NCBI GenBank assembly: GCA_041658205.1
Contig: JBBAAO010000001.1
Span: forward strand, 1 to 64,000
Direction: 5' to 3'
DNA length: 64,000 bases
Source: Bacteroidota bacterium
GTDB lineage: Bacteria; Bacteroidota; Ignavibacteria; UBA10030; UBA8401
Part shown: piece by piece, positions 33,838 to 41,901 of the stretch
Numbering within the stretch: position 1 is the first letter of the stretch
Layout of the letters: every line of letters begins with the position of its first letter
The notes under the pieces: generated by a model
The model's database searches: none
Told to the model about the DNA's origin: nothing
What the model saw: the letters and a program-made list of their open reading frames with translations, nothing else
Program-made: the position numbers and the translations under genes

Positions 33838-36800
33838 CTATTGTTGACTTGTTTTACGCACTTCGTTTGGAAGGATGCCGAACTGATCCTGAAAACATTT
33901 TGCAAAATAGGAATGGTTTGTTATCCCGACAGAGTCGGCAATTTCGGCAATAGTACCGGTATTATGTTCAAGTAATTCTTTTGCCCGGATCATCCGCAGA
34001 TGACGGATAAAATCGTTAGCAGAAAAATTAGTGATCGCTTTCAGTTTTCGATGCAATTGTGTCCGACTGAGAAATATCTCTTGTGCAAACATCTCAACGC
34101 CAAATTCGGGATTGGAGATATGTCTATTAATGATTATCAGTGCCTTTTGCAGGAAGGTATCGTCCAGAGATACAATCGGTATTTCGCCCGGTTTTAACGG
34201 AACTGTTTTTCCAAACGCTTCACGCAAAATTTTTCTGTTCTCCAATAGATTTCGAACGCGAGTTAATAGTTCCTGTGCATCAAACGGTTTTACCAAATAA
34301 TCATCCGCTCCCGTTGTTAATCCTTTGATCTTATCTTCTTTATCAGCTAACGCTGTCAAGAGAATAACGGGGATATGACATGTCCGTTCATCCTGTTTTA
34401 ATTCCTTGCACAGTTCGCGTCCATCCTTTTTGGGCATCATCACATCGCTGATGACAAGATCAGGGATTTGGAATTTTGTTTTATTGAGCGCCTCTTCTCC
34501 GTCAACTGCCTCAAGAATCGTGAACTGTTTCGACAACTGAGACCGGATGAAAATACGAGCATCTTCATTGTCTTCGGCTATTAAAATAATCGGCCGATCA
34601 TCGGTTTCAATAAATTGTTCCGCAACAATGGCCGATAGCGGTTCATGTTTTTGTCTTGCCGAAACAGTAGTTCCATTCAATTGAGAAGAAATTTCTGAAT
34701 ATGCATATCCTGAAAGGGGAATATGCAATGTGACGACAGTTCCTTTCCCAAATTCACTTTCAAGAAGGATGGTGCCATGATGAATTTCAACGAGTTCTTT
34801 CGAAAGTGATAAACCAATACCTGTCCCTTCTGTCTTGTGCGTTGCATCAATACGGTAAAATCGTTCGAACACATGCGGCAGGTGTTCCGGTGATATCCCT
34901 TCACCTGTATCTTTCACTGTAAGAATCAAATTCATACGATCGTGTTTTACCCGTACTTCAATCGATCCTCCTGCTGGTGTAAATTTTATGGCGTTGGAGA
35001 TACAATTCTGAAGAATATGTTCAATCTTTTCTGCATCAAATAAGCCGTCAATATGTTCCTCTTCTGTTATGAATCGAAGTTCAATCTGCTTCTTTGCTGC
35101 TGGGCTGGAAAAATATCCTGTAATTCGGCGAAGGATAGGAACAACATCTTCTTGGGAAACTCGGAGTTTAATCGTGCCCGATTCTAACCGGGAATATTGC
35201 AGCAACAACTCAATCATCCGCATCAATCGTTGAGCATTTCGCTTAATCAGTCCTAATTGTTCAACTCCTTCGTTGTCATTGGTTCGACTGAGCAAATGTT
35301 CTGTTGGACCCAGTATGAGGGAGAGGGGAGTGCGCAGTTCATGTGAAACGTTGGCAAGGAACCGCGATTTTAGTTGGTTCAATTCGTTTAACTTCTCAGT
35401 TTGAAGATGTTCAGTCAGTAATTTTTGTTCTAACAGGATCCGTCGTACCCTGGTCCGATAGAGAGCGAATGTTATTGCAAGAACTCCAAATGCGAAAAGA
35501 ATAAACGCCCACTCTCGTTGATACCAATAGGGGAAAACAGAAATGTCTATGGAGATTCTATTGGTATGTCCGATTATTCCAGCTTCATCTTGGGGTTGAA
35601 TGATTAATTGGTACGTCCCTGGTTTTAAATCGGTATAGCTATAATAAACATAAGAACTATTCCTTCGAAGAATTCTCACTTGAGGATCTGAACCTTCTAG
35701 GTGGTAGTAGACATTAAGTCCTTTTGACGAATCGATATTTCGCGCAAGAATTTCAATTTCAAGCAGATTCCTTCCCGGCGGAAGTGTGATTGAAAGCGGG
35801 GGATGTTCATCGTCAAATATCGTCGCGTCAGAGTCATTGACAATAACGGTAGTCTTCATTCTCCCTGCCCGCAGAATTTGCTGGCTTTCTTTTTTGCGTT
35901 CTACCGGTGTGGTCTGGCGAAAAAGAATTGTTAATTTGACATTCGATTCGATGAACTCTTTTTGTTCCTTCAGAATGTTGGCGGTAACGTTGCTCTGTTG
36001 AAAAGGTGATTCTACGGCTCCTAAATCAGGGAATGAACCGGTAGGTTGAGAGCGCATTTGATTATTAAAATCTCTTTCAGAGAGTGGAAAATCTTTTGCC
36101 ATGATATGAAGGGCCCCCGTTCCGATTCCGATGCAGGGACTATTTGGGGAGAGACGGTAGAGCGTATCGTCTGGGAGAAATTCCGGATCGCCTTGAATAT
36201 TATTTTCCCCTATCATATTTCCATCGGAAAGATTGTGGTAGGCTTGAACATTTCCCCAAAGTGAAATATGATCAACTTCGTTTTTCCAAATAATATTGTT
36301 GACGAGCGTTGCATGAGCACCATATGTTACATTCACTCCGCCGCCGCTGGCGAGACCTCGGTTGTTCACGATAGTATTGTTGATGAAGATGGCATACGCC
36401 TCTTCGGCAACATTCACAGCGCCACCGACTTCAAATGCATCGTTCTTCGCAATGATATTATTCGTAAAGATCGCTCTGCCGCGTCGAACGAACGCTGATG
36501 TAACCAGAACCCCTCCGCCAATGCCGGCAGAATTTTTACAGATATAATTTCCATCCACACGAATATCATATTCGTCAAAAAAAGCTACATACACGCCACC
36601 GCCAGGGGATCGTTTTTGTGATGTAACCTTGTTCTGCATAACAACATTATAGCGGACAATTCCTGGCTGACCCACAAAGATACCGGCAGCCTCAGCATAT
36701 TTGCTAGTACACTGGTTTTGGAGAATGGTGTTATATTCAATAATGAAAAAGGGAGGGAGTGGTTTTCTGTTAGATGCATTGATCGTTGCAATCCCGCCGC

Positions 36801-37320
36801 CAAAGACAAACGTTAAGGAGTCGCGTGATGTTACGACATTCTCTCGAATGATATTATATGCAATCCGTGCTCCGGCAGTACTCAACGCAATTCCACCGCC
36901 ACCGATCCAATGTTCGCTAAAAACGTCGCCGGGAGCGTGATCGTAACTTCCCGAACCACCGCGAATTGTAAATCCAATCAATACACATGTTGTGTCTGTG
37001 CGATCGTAAAACGTTACAGTGCTTGAATGTAAAAAGTCGCGAGAGCGGCTGCCGTCAATAATTGTCTGTTCGATATGAGATCGATTTCTGTCAAGAATGA
37101 ATCTGCTGGCGAGAATAATATTTTTTTTGATCTTAATATTCTCAAAATAGACTCCTTCATCCACAAGAACCGTGTCGCCAGGTTTTGATGCATTAATTGC
37201 CGATTGAATTGTCCGATATTGATGAGGGACGCGAAGGTGTGTGGGAAATACCAGCGTTGGAAAAAACAACGACGATAGCAATAGTAAGAATGAAACCAGA
37301 GTATGTTCTGTTCGATTCAT
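33838..37320 (-). CDS. Hybrid two-component regulator with periplasmic beta-helix sensor
   Basis: 1160 residues, all in one chain. After a signal/anchor (HTLVSFLLLLSSLFFPTLVF) comes a right-handed beta-helix of about 430 residues beginning LRVPHQYRTIQSAINASKPG and ending FPDLGAVES. A Y_Y_Y-like domain (YSYTDLKPGTYQLIIQPQDE), a transmembrane helix (about 598-620) and a histidine kinase follow: SHELRTPLSLILGP with His near 660, DTGEGISPEHLPHVFERF and GTGIGLSLSKEL. A receiver follows, with the phospho-Asp in LVISDVMMPKKDG near 958 and Lys in DDYLVKPFD. A C-terminal AraC helix-turn-helix ends the protein. Classical relatives carry Reg_prop propellers instead of a beta-helix. Its target genes are probably the neighbouring secreted genes. 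Confidence 0.93.
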   Translation of the reverse strand: MNRTEHTLVSFLLLLSSLFFPTLVFPTHLRVPHQYRTIQSAINASKPGDTVLVDEGVYFENIKIKKNIILASRFILDRNRSHIEQTIIDGSRSRDFLHSSTVTFYDRTDTTCVLIGFTIRGGSGSYDHAPGDVFSEHWIGGGGIALSTAGARIAYNIIRENVVTSRDSLTFVFGGGIATINASNRKPLPPFFIIEYNTILQNQCTSKYAEAAGIFVGQPGIVRYNVVMQNKVTSQKRSPGGGVYVAFFDEYDIRVDGNYICKNSAGIGGGVLVTSAFVRRGRAIFTNNIIAKNDAFEVGGAVNVAEEAYAIFINNTIVNNRGLASGGGVNVTYGAHATLVNNIIWKNEVDHISLWGNVQAYHNLSDGNMIGENNIQGDPEFLPDDTLYRLSPNSPCIGIGTGALHIMAKDFPLSERDFNNQMRSQPTGSFPDLGAVESPFQQSNVTANILKEQKEFIESNVKLTILFRQTTPVERKKESQQILRAGRMKTTVIVNDSDATIFDDEHPPLSITLPPGRNLLEIEILARNIDSSKGLNVYYHLEGSDPQVRILRRNSSYVYYSYTDLKPGTYQLIIQPQDEAGIIGHTNRISIDISVFPYWYQREWAFILFAFGVLAITFALYRTRVRRILLEQKLLTEHLQTEKLNELNQLKSRFLANVSHELRTPLSLILGPTEHLLSRTNDNEGVEQLGLIKRNAQRLMRMIELLLQYSRLESGTIKLRVSQEDVVPILRRITGYFSSPAAKKQIELRFITEEEHIDGLFDAEKIEHILQNCISNAIKFTPAGGSIEVRVKHDRMNLILTVKDTGEGISPEHLPHVFERFYRIDATHKTEGTGIGLSLSKELVEIHHGTILLESEFGKGTVVTLHIPLSGYAYSEISSQLNGTTVSARQKHEPLSAIVAEQFIETDDRPIILIAEDNEDARIFIRSQLSKQFTILEAVDGEEALNKTKFQIPDLVISDVMMPKKDGRELCKELKQDERTCHIPVILLTALADKEDKIKGLTTGADDYLVKPFDAQELLTRVRNLLENRKILREAFGKTVPLKPGEIPIVSLDDTFLQKALIIINRHISNPEFGVEMFAQEIFLSRTQLHRKLKAITNFSANDFIRHLRMIRAKELLEHNTGTIAEIADSVGITNHSYFAKCFQDQFGILPNEVRKTSQQ

Positions 37321-37354
37321 GGGAAATCCCGATAATCAGGACTCTGTTCGCAAG

Positions 37355-37383
37355 AACATACGTATTTGCATCCTCTAGGTCAA
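37355..37383 (-). promoter_or_regulatory. Predicted promoter of the hybrid regulator gene
   Basis: TTGACC (37378-37383) and TATGTT (37355-37360) are separated by exactly 17 nt and lie about 35 nt before the ATG. The gene at 51405 has TTGAAT-17 nt-TATGTT at almost the same distance, and the AAATA-GTATGTTCTT block is conserved between the two although the surrounding sequence differs. Confidence 0.6.
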
Positions 37384-37387
37384 CAAA

Positions 37388-37412
37388 TAAAAAAGAGCCC
37401 GAAGGCCCTTTT
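37388..37412 (-). terminator. Rho-independent terminator of the propeller-esterase gene
   Basis: On the minus strand AAAAGGGCC-TTCG-GGCTCTTTT (37391-37412, one G-U pair) has a UUCG loop and is followed by TTATTTG. It lies 28 nt past the stop of the gene at 37441 and just upstream of the regulator promoter. Confidence 0.85.
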
Positions 37413-37440
37413 AAAATAACACCTTTTACTCTTGAAATTC

Positions 37441-39876
37441 TTATCGTAGGAGCACCATTTTTTTAATTTCAGAATATTGACCTGTCGACAGTTTATAAAA
37501 ATATACGCCAGAAGAGACATTCATTGCATTCCACTCCACTTTTTTCGATCCCGGAGTCTGTTCTTCGTTCACGAGCGTGGCAATTTCTTTTCCAAGCAGA
37601 TCGTAAATTTTCAGACTCACTTTACTGTTCACTGGTAACTGATAACTGATCACTGTAGAAGGATTGAACGGGTTTGGATAATTTTGCATCAGTGCATACA
37701 ATGACGGGATCTCTTGTTGTTGCTGAGAAATTCCTAAAGCACTCCCTGGGAAGAAGTACTCAAGTGCATTATCCAGATGTGCCCGCCAATTTCCACAACT
37801 ATGTCCTTCATGCCATTCGTTGTAGGCGTGATCATACATCATTATGTTTATTGTTTTATGAAATACCCTAACGTCATCGAGAAAATTCCATCCGCTAGAA
37901 ATTGGGTTTTCATACGTCCCAACATCAACATAGAGTTTGAGTGGACGCTTTTCGCCATTGTATGCCAAGAGGTTATGACTGCTAGCACCCGAGAATGCAC
38001 CAACATTGCCAAACACGCCGGGATAACTGTAACCAATCTGAAGTGAGATTTGGGAACCCATTGAATATCCAATCACAGCGCGAGACTCAGGATTTTTTTT
38101 GGTTTTGTATCGTGCATCAATATATTGCATTACCACATTTGCAATAAAGGCGGCGTACAGCTCTTTTTGAGCACCGCCATATTCAGCATTCCGATCTACC
38201 GGCGGTACGAAGACGCCAATTATTGGTTGGATCCGTTTCTTGTCTATTAGGTAATCGAGAATATTTGCGGCATTGCAGAAATTGAGCCACTCGGGTCCAT
38301 CTTGAAATAGCGCGACAGCATAACTGTCAGATGCTGCAGGATTGTATCCGGGAGGCGTATAGATCCGGATCGTTCGCGTGTTTCCAAGACTCAAACTTAA
38401 CACTGTGCTATCATACAACGTGCCGTGTGGAATTCCTTTATACAATTTTATTTCCGGCGGATCGATATAATCCGGCATGACTAATTCCGATTTTTCACCA
38501 TAACCACCGGTAACTTTTCGCGGATTCTTTGTATCGAGAGTCAGGCTGGAACTTCCGTTAATGACAAATGCGTAGTCTATCCTCGCATCGCGTTCAAACA
38601 CTCTTGGCAGATACCACAGATCTGTTCCAGGAATACTCTCCATCGACCATGCGAAGTTTGTCATTGCGTTGGCATCGCTGGGTATGGTAACTTTGTTTGC
38701 AGTTCCACGATAGACGAAGTGAGCAACTGTATCTTCAACAAAAGGCATTGTTGGATTTGCAGTGAAGAAGCTATCAACAATTACACTTTTCTGCGAATCG
38801 CTTGCTGCAATAATGTGATTATAAAAAGCACTAAATTTTGGCCCCATCGATGCAACAACCGACATAGTATCTTCGATTGCAAGACCAATACTTTGTACTG
38901 ACCAAGTACCGTTGACAGCAGTGTAATACAACAAATATCGTCCGTCCGGCCTTCGAACTGCCATAGGATAAATAGTAAATCCGGCATCCCAAGTTCCTGC
39001 ATCTCCTGTAAGAATTGGATTACCGGAATATGTATTCCAATTCAATCCGCCATTTGTGGAACTTGCATATCCAATGCAGTACGGAGCATTACTTTGATTG
39101 TCATACCACATTTCGTAGTGATCACCATTATGTAGTACGGTTCCTGCATTTTGGCTAAATTGGTCCCACGCTCCTGAAATTCCACCACCAAGAACAGGGT
39201 TTCCCGAGTTCTGACGAGTCCAATGAATTGAATCCGGCGAAGTTGCAATGCCCGTCATCCATGAACTCGTTGAGGACTTTCCCTGATAGAACATTTTGAA
39301 GACAGAATCTTCTTTGATCACTGAAGCTATGCCAACGCTTTTTTCATCCCATGCACCTACAGGTCCTTTTTCGAAAACAAATGCAGGATGTTTTATCCAG
39401 TGTATTCCATCATCGGAGTACGCGTATCCGATTTTTGTTGTGACAGGAGTTACTCCGTTATTCCATCCGTTATACCACATGTGAAATTTTCCAGCGTAGA
39501 AAAGTACGGAACATCCACCGATGATTGCATCAAAATCTCCGGGAGCACCCGGTGTAAAAACGGGGTTACCAGAATATTTCGTCCATGTTATACCATCATT
39601 AGAGAATGCGTATCCGAATGCACCGACAGAACCTTTATAGCCACCGTACCACATATGGTATTTTGAATCGTGGTACATTACTGAACAGCCATAAATTCCA
39701 TCCACAGCTTCATCCCACGATCCAGCTGGTCCTGCCGTGAGAACAGGATTACCGCTATACTTTTTGAATTTTGTTTGGCTCATTATGCTCTGTGATAGTA
39801 GAATAAACGTCAGGAGCATAATTCCAAAGATTTGCAGAACAATTCCGCAATATTTATTAGAGACCATTTGTTTCAT
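37441..39876 (-). CDS. Fusion of a glycosidase-like beta-propeller and an esterase, with T9SS sorting domain
   Basis: About 811 residues. The ATG at 39876 is chosen over one five codons upstream because GGAGGG stands 8 nt before it. After the signal (FGIMLLTFILLSQSIMSQ) come five blades of the GH43/GH32/GH130 propeller type (KYSGNPVLTAGPAGSWDEA, YHMWYGGYKGSVGAFGYAFS and so on, residues about 35-340). An early-set-like domain follows, then an Fes/CE1-type esterase: RTIRIYTPPGYNPAASDSYA, AVIGYSMGSQISLQIG (Ser about 604), acid in LYVDVGTYENP, and His in WHEGHSCGNW. The sorting domain closes it. It may remove acyl groups while the propeller binds or cleaves glycan; propeller catalytic acids were not confirmed. 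Confidence 0.85.
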   Translation of the reverse strand: MKQMVSNKYCGIVLQIFGIMLLTFILLSQSIMSQTKFKKYSGNPVLTAGPAGSWDEAVDGIYGCSVMYHDSKYHMWYGGYKGSVGAFGYAFSNDGITWTKYSGNPVFTPGAPGDFDAIIGGCSVLFYAGKFHMWYNGWNNGVTPVTTKIGYAYSDDGIHWIKHPAFVFEKGPVGAWDEKSVGIASVIKEDSVFKMFYQGKSSTSSWMTGIATSPDSIHWTRQNSGNPVLGGGISGAWDQFSQNAGTVLHNGDHYEMWYDNQSNAPYCIGYASSTNGGLNWNTYSGNPILTGDAGTWDAGFTIYPMAVRRPDGRYLLYYTAVNGTWSVQSIGLAIEDTMSVVASMGPKFSAFYNHIIAASDSQKSVIVDSFFTANPTMPFVEDTVAHFVYRGTANKVTIPSDANAMTNFAWSMESIPGTDLWYLPRVFERDARIDYAFVINGSSSLTLDTKNPRKVTGGYGEKSELVMPDYIDPPEIKLYKGIPHGTLYDSTVLSLSLGNTRTIRIYTPPGYNPAASDSYAVALFQDGPEWLNFCNAANILDYLIDKKRIQPIIGVFVPPVDRNAEYGGAQKELYAAFIANVVMQYIDARYKTKKNPESRAVIGYSMGSQISLQIGYSYPGVFGNVGAFSGASSHNLLAYNGEKRPLKLYVDVGTYENPISSGWNFLDDVRVFHKTINIMMYDHAYNEWHEGHSCGNWRAHLDNALEYFFPGSALGISQQQQEIPSLYALMQNYPNPFNPSTVISYQLPVNSKVSLKIYDLLGKEIATLVNEEQTPGSKKVEWNAMNVSSGVYFYKLSTGQYSEIKKMVLLR

Positions 39877-40102
39877 CGATATACCCTCCATTTCATAAGA
39901 ATATCAAAGATGATAGAATCCAACGATTTCATCTTTATCACTGCAATTACAGTACCAACGGAAAAATGGAGAAAACAATAGAAAAGAGAAGGAGCCTCCT
40001 CGATGATGGGTGATTTCGCCGGGTGTGGTGGGCGATTTCGCTTAGAAATAACCGCTGAACTTCCACCCAGATCACGGCCAATGAATATTTCATTGTGGAT
40101 AT
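39877..40102. other. Intergenic region, short direct repeats
   Basis: No gene. Two near-copies GGGTGATTTCGCC and GGGCGATTTCGCT lie close together near 40005-40040. Upstream promoter signals for the propeller-esterase gene should be here but none was clear. Confidence 0.4.
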
Positions 40103-40108
40103 TATTTA

Positions 40109-40283
40109 ACTGATGTTACGCAAAACAATATAACTGGTCATGGTGAGCAAGGCGCAGGCTTAACCCGTTAGGTCATCCTTCGGCGCATCCTTCAAAAGGC
40201 GAAGGATTTACTCAGGATGGACACCTTTTCTGCGCCGCGCCGAACCATTTTACCCAAAAAATACAGATATGCATAACATCAGT
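40109..40283. mobile_element. MITE-like element, 175 bp, with 6-bp target duplication
   Basis: The left end ACTGATGTTACGCA (40109-40122) and the right end TGCATAACATCAGT (40270-40283) are inverted copies with one mismatch. The element is flanked on both sides by TATTTA (40103-40108 and 40284-40289), a target-site duplication. It contains no gene; the inside holds decayed repeat sequence (GGTGAGCAAGGCGCAG...). It was probably mobilised by a transposase encoded elsewhere. Confidence 0.8.
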
Positions 40284-40324
40284 TATTTAACTCTCAACTG
40301 TTGTACCACAGTAGTATAGAAATA

Positions 40325-41875
40325 TTATTCGATGCTAATTTTTCTTTCTCCCGGCACAGAATATTTATCGACACGCCTACGCATTGCCGTACGTTCAATA
40401 CCGAGCAGATCAGCCGCGTGCGTCATATTGCCCTCTGCTTTTGCCAATGCCAGATTAATGAGTTGCTCTTCAATTTTTTCAAGAAGATTCGATGAATCGG
40501 CATTTGCAGCGATGAGAGAATTCAACACAGAAGTGAGATTCACTGGTTGTGTGTGAATGTTCAACGGTACAAACTTGATTACATCTGAGATTTGAATTTG
40601 GGAAGACAACGATAGAATCGCAATGCGTTCAACAGTATTCCTGAGCTCGCGGACATTACCACGCCATTCTAACGATTTCAAATACTCCAATGTTTTTTCA
40701 GCAAATTGTTTTTGTTCCGAAGAGAATTCTTTCAGGAATGATTGTGCGAGATGTGGAATGTCTACTGTACGTTCGCAAAGTGGAGGGAGGTGAAGCGGAA
40801 CAACATTCAATCGATGGAAGAGATCTTCGCGGAATTCTCCCCGTTTTACCATTGCCCCCAAATCTTTATTTGTTGCTGTAATAATGCGTGCGTCCAGACG
40901 CAATTCAATATTTGCTCCAATGCGGCTGAATCTACGGTCTTCTATCACTCGCAAAAGCTTTGGCTGAAGATCGATCGGCATTGCTGATATTTCGTCGAGG
41001 AAGAGAGTTCCATTTTCTGCCAGTTCACATTTTCCTTTATGGAGTGTCTCTGCGCCGGTGAACGCACCCCGTTCATGACCGAAGAATTCAGATTCCGCCA
41101 GCGCGATGGGAATTGCAGAACAGTTGACAGCAATAAACGGTTTATCCGACCGTGGACTTTGAAGATGGAGCAACCGCGCCACTAATTCTTTTCCTGTTCC
41201 AGTTTCTCCGGTGATCATCACGGTTGCATCGGTTGGGGCAACACGTTTCACGCGATCCATCACTTCTTCCATTGCGGGATTTACGCTCGGAATCCATCGT
41301 TGGTACACTCCACGACTTTGATACGACTGAAAGAGTGCATTGTCAAATGAGAGTTGCTCATATAATCGTGCACGCTCGATGAATTTTGCTGCAAGCGGAG
41401 CAATGGTCATGGCGATACGCTTTGTCTCTTCAGTGAAATTTTTTCCGCCACGATGATTCACCATATTCAGTACGCCGATAATCTGATCTTCCAATAATAA
41501 CGGTACAGCAAGCGCTGCCGCACATTTCTTCTGGCGTTCCGACGGAGAGAAAATGTTCATGTCGCGGATGACATCGTCAGTGAGAAGAGGCGCATGATGT
41601 TCACAAACCCATCCGCTGACAACGGCATTGATGCCATGGTCAATATTCTCTTTGGTTGATTCCGGTGTTCGTGCTATGGTGACGACTGATTCTCCGTGAA
41701 TTGGTTTCAGAAGCACGATCGAAGCAACATCTGCACGGCAATACTTTGCGCACCACACTGCTATCTGTTGAAGTGTTTCAGAAACGTTCTGTGTTGCGCT
41801 TAAGGAATTTGTAAAAAGCTGGAGCTCTTCAAGTTCCCTGATTCGTGTTTTTAGTGTTGTAATGTCGTCGGACAT
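40325..41875 (-). CDS. Sigma-54-dependent transcriptional activator with GAF domain
   Basis: About 516 residues. The ATG at 41875 (MSDDITTL) follows AAGG and is preferred to a frame extension of 24 codons. A short coiled coil leads to a GAF domain (residues about 30-185: CAKYCRADVASIVLLKP, AALAVPLLLEDQIIGVLNMV). The AAA+ domain has Walker A GETGTGKE (about 223), the sigma-54 contact loop ERGAFTGAE (about 270) and GTLFLDEISAMPIDLQPKLL as Walker B. A Fis-type helix-turn-helix ends it (NMTHAADLLGIERTAMRRRV). It lies 26 nt downstream of the kinase-fusion gene and may act with it. Its target promoters were not found. Confidence 0.93.
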   Translation of the reverse strand: MSDDITTLKTRIRELEELQLFTNSLSATQNVSETLQQIAVWCAKYCRADVASIVLLKPIHGESVVTIARTPESTKENIDHGINAVVSGWVCEHHAPLLTDDVIRDMNIFSPSERQKKCAAALAVPLLLEDQIIGVLNMVNHRGGKNFTEETKRIAMTIAPLAAKFIERARLYEQLSFDNALFQSYQSRGVYQRWIPSVNPAMEEVMDRVKRVAPTDATVMITGETGTGKELVARLLHLQSPRSDKPFIAVNCSAIPIALAESEFFGHERGAFTGAETLHKGKCELAENGTLFLDEISAMPIDLQPKLLRVIEDRRFSRIGANIELRLDARIITATNKDLGAMVKRGEFREDLFHRLNVVPLHLPPLCERTVDIPHLAQSFLKEFSSEQKQFAEKTLEYLKSLEWRGNVRELRNTVERIAILSLSSQIQISDVIKFVPLNIHTQPVNLTSVLNSLIAANADSSNLLEKIEEQLINLALAKAEGNMTHAADLLGIERTAMRRRVDKYSVPGERKISIE

Positions 41876-41901
41876 ATGGTACCTTCGGTTTGAATTTCTT
41901 T

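Noticed and set aside
33838..37320. Hybrid regulator considered as two genes joined by a sequencing error
   Set aside because: The paralogue at 51405 has the same uninterrupted domain order, so the fusion is real.
40109..40283. MITE considered as a promoter or riboswitch region of the propeller-esterase gene
   Set aside because: Clear terminal inverted repeats and a target duplication explain the structure better.
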